Origin: JANPEF01 sp046596055 | GTDB lineage: Bacteria; Eisenbacteria; RBG-16-71-46; DASYSL01 | Assembly: GCA_046596055.1 (NCBI GenBank) | Contig: JBKJNH010000159.1 | Location: forward strand, 1-7,149 | DNA: 7,149 bases | Direction: 5' to 3' | Part shown: positions 1-6,452 of the stretch, in pieces | How the letters are laid out: the number at the start of each line of letters is the position of its first letter | Numbering within the stretch: the first letter of the stretch is position 1 | Position numbers and translations under genes: made by a program | The notes under the pieces: model-generated | Database searches by the model: none | Told to the model about the DNA's origin: nothing | The model's input: the letters and a program-made list of their open reading frames with translations, nothing else

Positions 1-271
1 CGGCTTGGACATTGACGCGCTACGCATCGTGGCCGAGGGCGTGAACAAGCTGAAGCGCCCCGACAACGCCGCCATCGTCATCACGCACTACCAGCGGCTG
101 CTCGATCACATCGTGCCGGATCGGGTGCACGTGCTGTCCGACGGTCGAATCGTCGAGTCCGGACCGAAGGAGCTGGCGCACGAGCTCGAGAAGAAGGGCT
201 ATGGCTGGGTGCACGACATGCCGGTCGCGACGGACGCGGTGGCCGGGAGCGCGCCCGGAGCCGCGCGATGA
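1..271 (+). CDS. sufC: SufC, Fe-S cluster assembly ATPase (3' end only)
   Basis: This is the C-terminal third of SufC, the cytosolic ABC-type ATPase that powers the SufBCD scaffold during iron-sulfur cluster assembly. The reading frame is open to the left edge (first full codon at base 2), so the Walker A, signature and Walker B motifs lie outside the window. What remains starts in the D-loop (GLDIDAL), followed by the conserved helix with EGVNKL, the switch histidine in VITHYQRLL, and the family ending with GYGWV. About 18 further residues rich in Ala, Gly and Pro follow GYGWV, whereas E. coli SufC stops only a few residues after this point; I infer a short, probably disordered tail. The stop codon overlaps the sufD start by four bases (ATGA). 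The identity rests on the D-loop, H-loop and the sufD neighbour and is very secure; SufB is expected just upstream. Confidence 0.95.
   Translation, partial: GLDIDALRIVAEGVNKLKRPDNAAIVITHYQRLLDHIVPDRVHVLSDGRIVESGPKELAHELEKKGYGWVHDMPVATDAVAGSAPGAAR
257..260 (+). promoter_or_regulatory. Ribosome binding site of sufD inside sufC
   Basis: A GGAG core lies seven bases before the ATG at 268, within the last codons of sufC. It supports the ATG that overlaps the sufC stop as the sufD start, and fits translational coupling between the two genes. Confidence 0.6.
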
Positions 272-1539
272 CGCAGGCGACCGCCATCGCTCGCACTGCT
301 TCGGCGGTGCGCGCCCAGGCCACCGCCCGGCTCGCCGAACTGGGCCTGCCGACGGTGCGGCACGAAGAGTGGCGCTTCACCAATCCGGCGCCGATCACGC
401 GCGTCGATTGGTGTACGCCGGAGGCAGATCCGGCGGAGCCGACGGTTCTACGACCGGCCACCGCGGAGACACCTGCCTGGCCCCGCCACGCAATCGCGAC
501 CCTCGACGGCCGCCTCGTCACCTCCAAGGCCACACCGCAGGGCCTCTCGATCGTCGCGCTGCCCACCGACGACGCGACGCCCCTGCCCGACGCCTACGGC
601 ACCATCGCGGCCGCCGACGCCGCGACGCATTCGTTCGTCCTGCACAACGCGGCCCGCGCCACCGGAGGCGTACACGTCTGCGTGGCCGACGGCGCGACGA
701 TCGCCGTGCCCGTCGTGATCGCCCACGGCCGCGGCCCTCGCACGGGGGATGCGCGCATCGCCGTGACCCCGCGCGTGCTCGTCGAGGTGGGCGCCGGCGC
801 CACGGTCACGGTGGTCGAGGACTTCCGCGGGCTCACGGCCGGCGACGAGTTGACCAATGCCGTCACCGAGATCGTCGTGGCGGCCGGTGCCACCTGCACG
901 CTCGTGCGCCTGGTCGGCGAGCGGGCGCAGGGCTTCCACGTGGGCCTCGCCGCGGTCCACCTCGGCCGCGATGCCCGCTTCACCGCCCGCACGTTTGCGC
1001 CCGGCGGGCCGATCGTGCGCGATGACGTGCGGGTCGTCTTCGCCGGCGAAGGTGGCGAGGCGCACCTCGACGGGCTGTTCACCGTGACGGGGAACCAGGT
1101 GGTGGACCACCACACGGTGCTCGATCACGCGGCGGCGCGGTGCACCAGCCGCGAGTACTACAAGGGTGTGCTCACCGGCGCGGGCCGCGGCGTGTTCAAC
1201 GGCGCCGTGCTGATCCGCACCGACGCCCAGAAGAGCGACTCGAACCAGCGCAGCATGAACCTGCTCCTGTCGAACGACGCCACGATCCACACCAAGCCCG
1301 AGCTCCAGATCTACGCCGACGACGTCAAGTGCGGCCACGGCGCCACCGTCGGCCGGCTCGACAACGATGCGCTGTTCTACCTGCGCGCGCGAGGCATCGG
1401 CGCGAGCGAGGCCCGCGCGATGCTCGTCCGCGCGTTCGCCGACGAACTGGTCGAACGCGTCGAGCACGACGGCCTGCGCGCCGAGATCGCGAACTGGATC
1501 GGCGAGCGCATGGACCGCGTCGGTACGGAGGTCGCGTGA
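268..1539 (+). CDS. sufD: SufD, subunit of the SufBCD Fe-S scaffold complex
   Basis: SufD pairs with SufB and two SufC ATPases in the cytosol to form the scaffold on which nascent clusters are assembled; it is also linked to iron entry. The product is 423 residues, the usual length. The N-terminal helical part carries the family pattern LPTVRHEEWRFTNPAPI (about residues 28-44). The middle is the beta-helix core, with regular short hydrophobic strands. The C-terminal part has the most conserved blocks: SREYYKGVL, QKSDSNQ, LLLSNDA, KPELQIYADDVKCGHGATVG, then the helical FYLRARGI region. Cys355 and His357 in KCGHGA match the cysteine and histidine that E. coli SufD contributes at the SufB-SufD interface, so the protein looks competent. 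SufB would normally be longer and lacks this N-terminal pattern, so SufD is the better call. The gene overlaps sufC and sufS by four bases each. Confidence 0.96.
   Translation: MTQATAIARTASAVRAQATARLAELGLPTVRHEEWRFTNPAPITRVDWCTPEADPAEPTVLRPATAETPAWPRHAIATLDGRLVTSKATPQGLSIVALPTDDATPLPDAYGTIAAADAATHSFVLHNAARATGGVHVCVADGATIAVPVVIAHGRGPRTGDARIAVTPRVLVEVGAGATVTVVEDFRGLTAGDELTNAVTEIVVAAGATCTLVRLVGERAQGFHVGLAAVHLGRDARFTARTFAPGGPIVRDDVRVVFAGEGGEAHLDGLFTVTGNQVVDHHTVLDHAAARCTSREYYKGVLTGAGRGVFNGAVLIRTDAQKSDSNQRSMNLLLSNDATIHTKPELQIYADDVKCGHGATVGRLDNDALFYLRARGIGASEARAMLVRAFADELVERVEHDGLRAEIANWIGERMDRVGTEVA
1527..1531 (+). promoter_or_regulatory. Strong ribosome binding site that sets the GTG start of sufS
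   Basis: GGAGG ends four bases before a GTG at 1536, whose last bases form the sufD stop (GTGA). No ATG lies in this frame at a sensible place nearby, and the protein downstream of this GTG has the N-terminus expected of the family. The site therefore fixes a non-ATG start. Confidence 0.65.
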
Positions 1540-2798
1540 GCGCCGCCCTGCACTCGCCGTCGCGCGCCACCGTCCCGTTCGACCCCGCGGCCGTCCGCGC
1601 GCAGTTCCCCATCCTGGCCACGACCGTCCACGGCAAGCCGCTGGTCTATCTCGACAACGCCGCGACGTCGCAGAAGCCGCTGGCCGTGCTCGATACCGAG
1701 CGCGACTACTACACGACCGCGAACGCCAACGTGCATCGCGGCGTCCACTTCCTCTCCGGGGAGGCGACGCGCCGGTACGAGGCCGCGCGCGGCGCCGTGC
1801 GCCGCTTCGTCCACGCGGCCGACGACGACGAGATCGTGTTCGTGCGCGGCACGACCGAGGCGGTGAACCTGGTTGCCCACTCGTTCGTCGGCCCGCGCCT
1901 GTCGCCGGGTGACGAGATCGTGATCACGCACCTCGAGCACCACTCGAACATCGTCCCGTGGCAGCTGCTGTGCGAGCGGACCGGGGCGGTGCTCAAGGTC
2001 GCGCCGATCGACGACCGCGGCGACGTCGATGGCGAGGCTCTGGAGCGCCTGCTGGCCTCGCCGCGGGCGCGCTTCCTCGCCATGGCGCATGTCTCGAACG
2101 CGCTCGGCACCATCCTGCCCGTCGCGGCGTTCACCGCCGCGGCGCACGCCCGCGGCATCCCGGTGCTGATCGACGGAGCGCAGGCTGTGCCGCACGTGCC
2201 GGTCGACGTGCAGGCGCTGGGCTGCGATTTCTACGCATTCTCGTCCCACAAGGTGTTCGGCCCGACCGGGATCGGCGCGCTGTACGCGCGGCGCGAGCAC
2301 CTGGAGGCGATGATCCCGTGGCAGGGCGGCGGCGACATGATCGCCTCGGTCACGTTCGAGAAGACGACGTTCAATCGCGTGCCCTTCAAGTTCGAGGCGG
2401 GGACGCCCAACATCGCCGGGGCGGTTGGCCTTGGCGCTGCGCTCGACTGGCTCACCGCGCAGGACCTGACGCAGGTCGCCGCGTACGAGCACGACCTGCT
2501 GGCCTACGGCACTTCGGCGCTGTCCACCGTTCCCGGCCTCAGCCTGGTCGGCACCGCCGCCCGGAAGGCCAGCGTCCTGTCGTTCACGCTCTCGGGCGTG
2601 CACCCGCACGACATCGGAACCATCCTCGATGGCGAGGGCATTGCCATTCGCACCGGGCATCACTGCGCACAGCCGGTCATGGATCGCTTCGGGATCCCGG
2701 CCACCGCGCGCGCCTCGCTGGCGCTGTACAACGTGCGGGCCGACATCGACGCGCTCGTCGCCGGGCTCGCCCGCGTGCGCACGCTGTTCCCGGCCTGA
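1536..2798 (+). CDS. sufS: SufS, group II cysteine desulfurase
   Basis: SufS is a pyridoxal-phosphate enzyme that converts L-cysteine to L-alanine and holds the sulfur as a persulfide for cluster assembly. The 420-residue product has the expected length and all key residues: the N-terminal YLDNAATSQKP block, His135 in THLEHHSNIVPWQ, the cofactor aspartate in VLIDGAQAVPH, Lys239 in SSHKVFGPTGIG as the Schiff-base lysine, the EAGTPNIAG block, and Cys377 in RTGHHCAQP as the persulfide-carrying cysteine in the short loop typical of group II enzymes. Group I enzymes (IscS, NifS) have a longer loop there, so they are excluded. The frame is open upstream through sufD, but the conserved protein begins at the GTG that overlaps the sufD stop and has a GGAGG in front. 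The neighbour sufU is the usual sulfur acceptor for this desulfurase type; no sufE is seen. Confidence 0.97.
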   Translation: MSAALHSPSRATVPFDPAAVRAQFPILATTVHGKPLVYLDNAATSQKPLAVLDTERDYYTTANANVHRGVHFLSGEATRRYEAARGAVRRFVHAADDDEIVFVRGTTEAVNLVAHSFVGPRLSPGDEIVITHLEHHSNIVPWQLLCERTGAVLKVAPIDDRGDVDGEALERLLASPRARFLAMAHVSNALGTILPVAAFTAAAHARGIPVLIDGAQAVPHVPVDVQALGCDFYAFSSHKVFGPTGIGALYARREHLEAMIPWQGGGDMIASVTFEKTTFNRVPFKFEAGTPNIAGAVGLGAALDWLTAQDLTQVAAYEHDLLAYGTSALSTVPGLSLVGTAARKASVLSFTLSGVHPHDIGTILDGEGIAIRTGHHCAQPVMDRFGIPATARASLALYNVRADIDALVAGLARVRTLFPA

Positions 2799-2803
2799 GG
2801 CGC

Positions 2804-3250
2804 ATGAGCGACCTGCGCGACCTGTACCAGGAACTGATCCTTGATCACGGCCGCCAGCCGCGAAACTTCCGCGCCATCGAGGGCGCCTCGGGCGATGCCG
2901 ACGGGTACAACCCGCTGTGCGGCGACAAGGTCCACGTCTGGGTGAAGACCGAGGGCGACGTTGTCACCGACGTGTCGTTCACGGGCGACGGGTGCGCCAT
3001 CAGCAAGGCCTCGGCCTCGCTCATGACGCAGGCGGTCAAGGGCCGCACCACGGCCGAGACCGAACGCCTGTTCCAGGGTTTCCACGCCCTCGTCACCGGC
3101 CAGGGCGACGCGACCGAAGCGACGGGCGGCAAGCTCGACGTCTTCGCCGGCGTCGCCGAGTTCCCGGCGCGCGTCAAGTGCGCCAGCCTCGCCTGGCACA
3201 CGTTGCGTGCGGCTCTAGCCGGCCGCGGCGCCGCCATCACCACGGAGTAG
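2804..3250 (+). CDS. sufU: SufU, zinc-dependent sulfur-transfer protein
   Basis: SufU is an IscU-fold protein that, where studied (Bacillus subtilis), binds zinc and takes the persulfide from SufS rather than acting as the main scaffold. The 148-residue product begins with the family helix LRDLYQELILDHGRQPRN. The ligands are all present: Cys39 and Asp41 in NPLCGD, Cys64 in GDGCAISKASASLM, and Cys126 in RVKCASLAWHTL. Each sits two residues before the B. subtilis positions (41, 43, 66, 128). The 62-residue spacing between the second and third cysteines is longer than in IscU and marks the SufU-specific insertion; the IscU LPPVK motif is replaced by FPARVKC. These two points decide SufU against IscU. 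The gene starts five bases after sufS; a GAGG lies only three bases before the ATG, a short spacing, so translation may depend on coupling with sufS. Confidence 0.95.
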   Translation: MSDLRDLYQELILDHGRQPRNFRAIEGASGDADGYNPLCGDKVHVWVKTEGDVVTDVSFTGDGCAISKASASLMTQAVKGRTTAETERLFQGFHALVTGQGDATEATGGKLDVFAGVAEFPARVKCASLAWHTLRAALAGRGAAITTE

Positions 3251-3257
3251 CGACATC

Positions 3258-3818
3258 ATGCGCGAGAGCGAACCGATCGCCCTGATCCGCGACGTCGAAG
3301 TCGTCGAGATCCCTGCCGGAACCCGGTCCTTGTTGCCGGCCGGCACCCACGTCCTGCTGACGCAGACGCTGGGCGGCAACTACACCGTCATGACCGTCGA
3401 TGGGTACCTGTTCCGCATCGACGGCCGCGATGCCGACGCGCTGGGCAAGGACGTCAAGGCAGTCGATCCGCGGCTGGAGGCACCCGCCGCCCTGGCCGAA
3501 GGCCCCGTCGACGAAACCCTGGTGAAGGACCAGCTGCGCACGGTCTATGACCCCGAGATTCCGGTGAACATTGTCGACCTGGGGCTCGTCTATCGCTGCG
3601 AGGCGGTGCCGTTGCCCGAGGGTGGAAATCGGATCGAGGTCGACATGACGATGACGGCGCCCGGGTGCGGGATGGGCGAGTTCCTGAAGCAGGACGTGGA
3701 GGAGAAGCTGCACGCCGTGCCCGGCGTGCGCGAGGTGCAGGTGAACATCGTGTGGGAACCGCTGTGGGAGCGCGAGATGATGTCCGAGGCCGCCCGCCTG
3801 CAGCTAGGGATGCTGTGA
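3258..3818 (+). CDS. sufT: SufT, long-form MIP18/DUF59 Fe-S maturation factor
   Basis: SufT proteins belong to the MIP18 (DUF59) family and help to mature Fe-S proteins; in Staphylococcus aureus SufT is needed under high demand for Fe-S clusters. The exact reaction is not settled. The 186-residue product is the long form: an N-terminal region of about 80 residues (IALIRDVEVVEIPAGT, then NYTVMTVDGYLFRI) precedes the MIP18 domain at roughly 86-172. That domain shows DPEIPVNIVDLGLVY at 98-112 and MTMTAPGCGMGEF at 130-142, with the family cysteine at 137. A second cysteine, 114, follows the DLGLVY block. The C-terminal segment PLWEREMMSEAARLQLG matches the family ending (WEP.W....MS..A...LG). A GGAG ten bases before the ATG supports the start. 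It is the last gene of the operon and ends 19 bases from a converging gene. The alternative, a short PaaD-like DUF59 protein, lacks the N-terminal region. Confidence 0.93.
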   Translation: MRESEPIALIRDVEVVEIPAGTRSLLPAGTHVLLTQTLGGNYTVMTVDGYLFRIDGRDADALGKDVKAVDPRLEAPAALAEGPVDETLVKDQLRTVYDPEIPVNIVDLGLVYRCEAVPLPEGGNRIEVDMTMTAPGCGMGEFLKQDVEEKLHAVPGVREVQVNIVWEPLWEREMMSEAARLQLGML

Positions 3819-3822
3819 GCCC

Positions 3823-3838
3823 GCGGGAGGCCGCCCGC
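3823..3838. terminator. Possible bidirectional terminator hairpin between converging genes
   Basis: GCGGG (3823-3827) can pair with CCCGC (3834-3838) around a six-base loop in the 19-base gap between the sufT stop and the stop of the Kelch gene. The stem is only five pairs and there is no T-run on either side, so it does not meet the standard intrinsic-terminator pattern; the call rests on position and pairing alone. Confidence 0.25.
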
Positions 3839-6357
3839 TAAGGCAGCCAGACCAGCTTCGTCCGCGCCTCGTCCGCACCTTGCCGGACCCGGGCGAAGTA
3901 GATCCCCGCCGCCGCGCGCCGGCCCGCCGAGTCCTGTCCGTCCCACGACAACGCGTGCCGCCCGGCCGCGTACCATCCCGCGGCCACGGTCCGCACGGCC
4001 CGTCCCCGCGCGTCGACCAGCTCGACCGTGATCGGCCCCGCCGTCGGCAGCGAGCACTCGAAGCGCGCCGCGCCGCGCGCCGGGTTCGCGCCGGCCAGGG
4101 CGAGGGCGAGTCGCCCCGCGCCCCCCGTCGTCCCCGCCGGATCCTCCACGCCGACGACCGCCGTGAAGTCCATCGCCCACGTATCGTGCAGCACGCCGTT
4201 GAGGTTGAATCCGCCGAAGGAGACCAGCCGATCGGCCTCCACGTCGTAGACCGCCTTGTGATCGGAGCGCGACGTCGGCCCCTGGCCGGGACCGGACAGG
4301 CGCTCCCAGCTCGCAGTCGGGCCGAAGCCCGAGAACTGCAGCGCCCACGTCTCGTCGTAGAAGTTGACGAAGTCGGTCCCACTGGCGATCAGCATCCGAT
4401 CGCGGGTCGTGTCGTACGAGGTCGCGCCCGCGAAGCGCGGGAGTGGGGGCGTTCCCGACGGCGTGAGCGCCGTCCATGCGGCGCCGTTCTTGAACGACAG
4501 CTCCCACGCGTCCCCCAACGGCGCGAAGTTCTGCGTGTACCCGCCGACAATCACGATCCGGTCGCGCACGGTGTCGAAGATCGCCTGCGCGCCACCGCGG
4601 GCCGTCGGTCGAGTGCCGCTCGGTGCGAGCAGGCTCCACGTCGGCGTGCCACCGAGCGACAACGCCCAGACGTCGCTGAACGCGCCGCCGGTATCCATCC
4701 CGCCGAAGACGAGAATGCGGTAGCGCGACGCGTCGAGCACCGCGACGTGGTCGAAGCGCGGCGGCGGCGGCGTGCCCACCGTTGTCACCAGGCGCCATTC
4801 GAGCGAGCCCGACAGCGTCAGTTCCCACAGGTCGTTCGTCGCCGGGCCGCCGCGGCCGCCGAACACCATCAGGCGGTCGCGCCGATCGTCGTAGATCGCC
4901 GAGTGCAAAGCGCGCGCCGAGGGCGGCGTTCCGGCCGGGTTGAGTCGTGCCCAGGTCGAGCCCGCGCCCAGCCCCAGCTCCCACACGTCGTTGAGCTGCG
5001 TCGAGTTCTCGCCACCGAAGACCAGCATGCGGCGGCGTGCCGTATCGAGCACCGCCGAGTGGCCCTTGCGTCGCGTGCCCGACAGCGGAATCCACGCCGA
5101 ACCTGGCGACGAGAGCGGCAGCGCCCAGGTGTCGGAGAGCACGGGTCCGGACGATCCGCCGTAGACGAGGAGGCGATCGCCAAACGGGTCGTAGGCGGCC
5201 GTGTGGAACTGGCGGGCCTGCGGCGCGTTCGGTGAGGGCAGGAGCGTCCACGCGGGCGCGCCGTCGAGCGCGAGCGCCCACGTCTCGTTCGTGTTGGGGG
5301 CGCCGACGCCGCCGCCGAAGAAGATCGCGCGCCGACGCAGGCGATCGTACGTTCCGCTCGCCCCATATCGCGCGCTCGGCGGGGTGCCGGTCGCCGTGAG
5401 CGCAGACCAGGTGGGAGTCGCCCCGAGCGACAGGGCCCACGCCGTCGCCGTGGCCTGCCCGGCCGCGTCGATGCCGGCGAACACGACCAGGCGATCGCCG
5501 ATCGCATCGAGGGCGAGCGCGTGCGCCGCGCGCGCGCCCGGACCCGTGCCGCCCGTCGTGAGCTGCGTCCAGGCGGGCGTGGCGCCCAGCGACAGCGCCC
5601 ACGTGTCGGCCAGCCCCGTCCCGTTCGTTTGACCGCCGTGCACGATCATGCGATTGCGCGCGCGATCCACCACTGCCGCGTGCCACACGCGCGGAGACGG
5701 CGGGGTCCCCGTCGGCGCGAGTTGCGACCACGTCGGGCTGCCGGCGAACGTCAGCGCCCAGACGTCGTTGCGCGGAGAACCGTCGTTGCCCCCGAAGACG
5801 ATCATGCGATCGAGCAGCGAGTCGTAGGTGGCGCAGTGAAAGGCGCGCGCCGAGGGGGAGGTTCCCGAGGTCAGGAGTTGCGTCCAGCGGGGGATGCCCG
5901 AAAGGCTGAGCGCCCACACCTCGTTCGTCGAGCCCGAGTAGCCCTGCCCGCCAAACACGATCAGGCGATCGCGCACCGGATCGTAGACCGTCGAGTGCAC
6001 CCAGCGAGCCGGGGGCGGGAGCGGGCTCCACGGACCGCCTGCGGCGAGCCCGGCGTAGGGCGCCGCGGCGAAGTCGAAGGCCGGAGCGACCGCGCCCTGG
6101 GGCGCGATGGCGCCAGGTTGGCGGAACCCGTCGACGAAGGCGTCGAGGTGGAGGCCCGTCAGGCGCGATTCGATGAGGAGCGTGCGACGGGCGGAGTCGC
6201 CGTCCTCGGCGGTGGCGCGGAGGGCTGCCGGATCGTCCGCGGGCTGGGCCTGCGCGCCCCCGACGAGTCCGACGAGCGCGATCAGGGCGAGCGCGAGCGT
6301 GAACGCGCATGCGGGCGCGGGCGCACGCAGCGTGCGGGGGGGATGGATTCGGGCCAT
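3838..6357 (-). CDS. Exported Kelch-repeat protein with C-terminal FlgD-like Ig domain
   Basis: The function is unknown; the architecture suggests a secreted or surface-anchored binding protein. The 839-residue product opens with a signal peptide: an Arg/His-containing n-region, a hydrophobic stretch FTLALALIALVGLVGG (about 19-34) and a likely cut after AQA at 37. Residues about 117-735 hold some twelve Kelch-type repeats of roughly 51 residues, each with the pattern R..H.A.YD..RDR..VFGG, a loop, then NDTWAL.....W..L; twelve would suit two six-bladed propellers. After a linker, residues about 749-839 form a FlgD-like Ig module (NPARG, ITVELVDARGRAVRTV, GRHALSWDG, AAGIYFARV, TKLVWLP), as often found at the C-terminus of exported FCB-group proteins, where such modules can serve as sorting or anchoring tails. 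The ATG at 6357 has AGGA ten bases upstream and a compact signal peptide; a GTG at 6387 in frame lacks a binding site. No catalytic motif is seen. Confidence 0.88.
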   Translation of the reverse strand: MARIHPPRTLRAPAPACAFTLALALIALVGLVGGAQAQPADDPAALRATAEDGDSARRTLLIESRLTGLHLDAFVDGFRQPGAIAPQGAVAPAFDFAAAPYAGLAAGGPWSPLPPPARWVHSTVYDPVRDRLIVFGGQGYSGSTNEVWALSLSGIPRWTQLLTSGTSPSARAFHCATYDSLLDRMIVFGGNDGSPRNDVWALTFAGSPTWSQLAPTGTPPSPRVWHAAVVDRARNRMIVHGGQTNGTGLADTWALSLGATPAWTQLTTGGTGPGARAAHALALDAIGDRLVVFAGIDAAGQATATAWALSLGATPTWSALTATGTPPSARYGASGTYDRLRRRAIFFGGGVGAPNTNETWALALDGAPAWTLLPSPNAPQARQFHTAAYDPFGDRLLVYGGSSGPVLSDTWALPLSSPGSAWIPLSGTRRKGHSAVLDTARRRMLVFGGENSTQLNDVWELGLGAGSTWARLNPAGTPPSARALHSAIYDDRRDRLMVFGGRGGPATNDLWELTLSGSLEWRLVTTVGTPPPPRFDHVAVLDASRYRILVFGGMDTGGAFSDVWALSLGGTPTWSLLAPSGTRPTARGGAQAIFDTVRDRIVIVGGYTQNFAPLGDAWELSFKNGAAWTALTPSGTPPLPRFAGATSYDTTRDRMLIASGTDFVNFYDETWALQFSGFGPTASWERLSGPGQGPTSRSDHKAVYDVEADRLVSFGGFNLNGVLHDTWAMDFTAVVGVEDPAGTTGGAGRLALALAGANPARGAARFECSLPTAGPITVELVDARGRAVRTVAAGWYAAGRHALSWDGQDSAGRRAAAGIYFARVRQGADEARTKLVWLP
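3841..4113 (-). other. FlgD-like Ig / sorting-type C-terminal domain of the Kelch protein
   Basis: About 90 residues carry the series GANPARG, FECSLPTAGPITVELVDA, RGRAVRTV, AAGRHALSWDGQDSAGRR and AAGIYFARV, which is the known beta-strand pattern of FlgD-like Ig modules and related type IX secretion tails. It ends with a short basic-hydrophobic tail (RTKLVWLP). Whether it is a cleaved sorting signal or a stable anchor cannot be told from the sequence. Confidence 0.7.
4156..6009 (-). repeat. Array of about 12 diverged Kelch-type coding repeats
   Basis: Each unit is about 155 bases long and encodes one propeller blade. The DNA copies are clearly related (for example, the recurring reverse-strand codons for DRLIVFGG and DTWALSLG) but well diverged, so this is an old duplication and not a recent tandem expansion. 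Units 4 and 11, counted from the N-terminus, have altered the double glycine (VVFAGID, LIASGTD), and units 5, 10 and 11 lack the usual histidine before the tyrosine-aspartate pair. The count of twelve is by eye and could be off by one. Confidence 0.8.
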
Positions 6358-6423
6358 GGGCGGGCGATCCTGCAAGAAATGGGACACGAGTCAGGCGCGG
6401 CAAGGGGCCACGGGCGTCGAACA

Positions 6424-6452
6424 ATTGTACGCGCCGGCCCGACCCCCGTCAA
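6424..6452 (-). promoter_or_regulatory. Sigma-70-type promoter of the Kelch gene
   Basis: Read on the minus strand, a -35 box TTGACG (6452-6447) is followed by exactly 17 bases and a -10 box TACAAT (6429-6424), each one base away from the consensus. The -35 box includes the hemG stop codon. The -10 is one of the few A/T-rich patches in the window. A start near 6417 would give a leader of about 60 bases before the ATG at 6357, with AGGA at 6371-6368 as the binding site. The match is by eye but unusually good for such GC-rich DNA. Confidence 0.65.

Noticed and set aside
448..1467. A 339-codon minus-strand open frame antisense to sufD.
   Set aside because: Low-complexity Val/Gly/Arg/Asp content without motifs; sufD explains the region.
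1140..1535. Upstream extension of the sufS frame into sufD.
   Set aside because: The extra 132 residues are an Arg/His/Pro-rich shadow of sufD; SufS similarity begins after the GTG at 1536, which has a GGAGG site.
1377..2663. A 428-codon minus-strand open frame antisense to sufS.
   Set aside because: No domain pattern and a composition typical of antisense GC-rich frames; sufS on the plus strand has all its catalytic residues.
3880..5235. A 451-codon plus-strand open frame opposite the Kelch gene.
   Set aside because: Arg-rich composition without motifs; it mirrors the strong codon bias and repeat structure of the gene on the other strand.
6358..6387. Ten-residue longer start (GTG at 6387) for the Kelch protein.
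   Set aside because: No ribosome binding site in front of it, and it would put ten residues before a signal peptide that is already complete from the ATG at 6357.
3590..6424. A 944-codon minus-strand open frame that is longer than the Kelch gene and overlaps it entirely.
   Set aside because: Its translation is dominated by Arg, Ala, Gly and Pro with no domain pattern, and it runs antisense through the end of sufT. The 839-residue frame beside it carries the signal peptide, Kelch repeats and Ig domain, so the longer frame is a GC artefact.
6421..6428. The palindrome acaattgt as a possible operator.
   Set aside because: Only eight bases and it overlaps the -10 box, whose A/T content explains it; there is no second copy or neighbouring regulator to support an operator.
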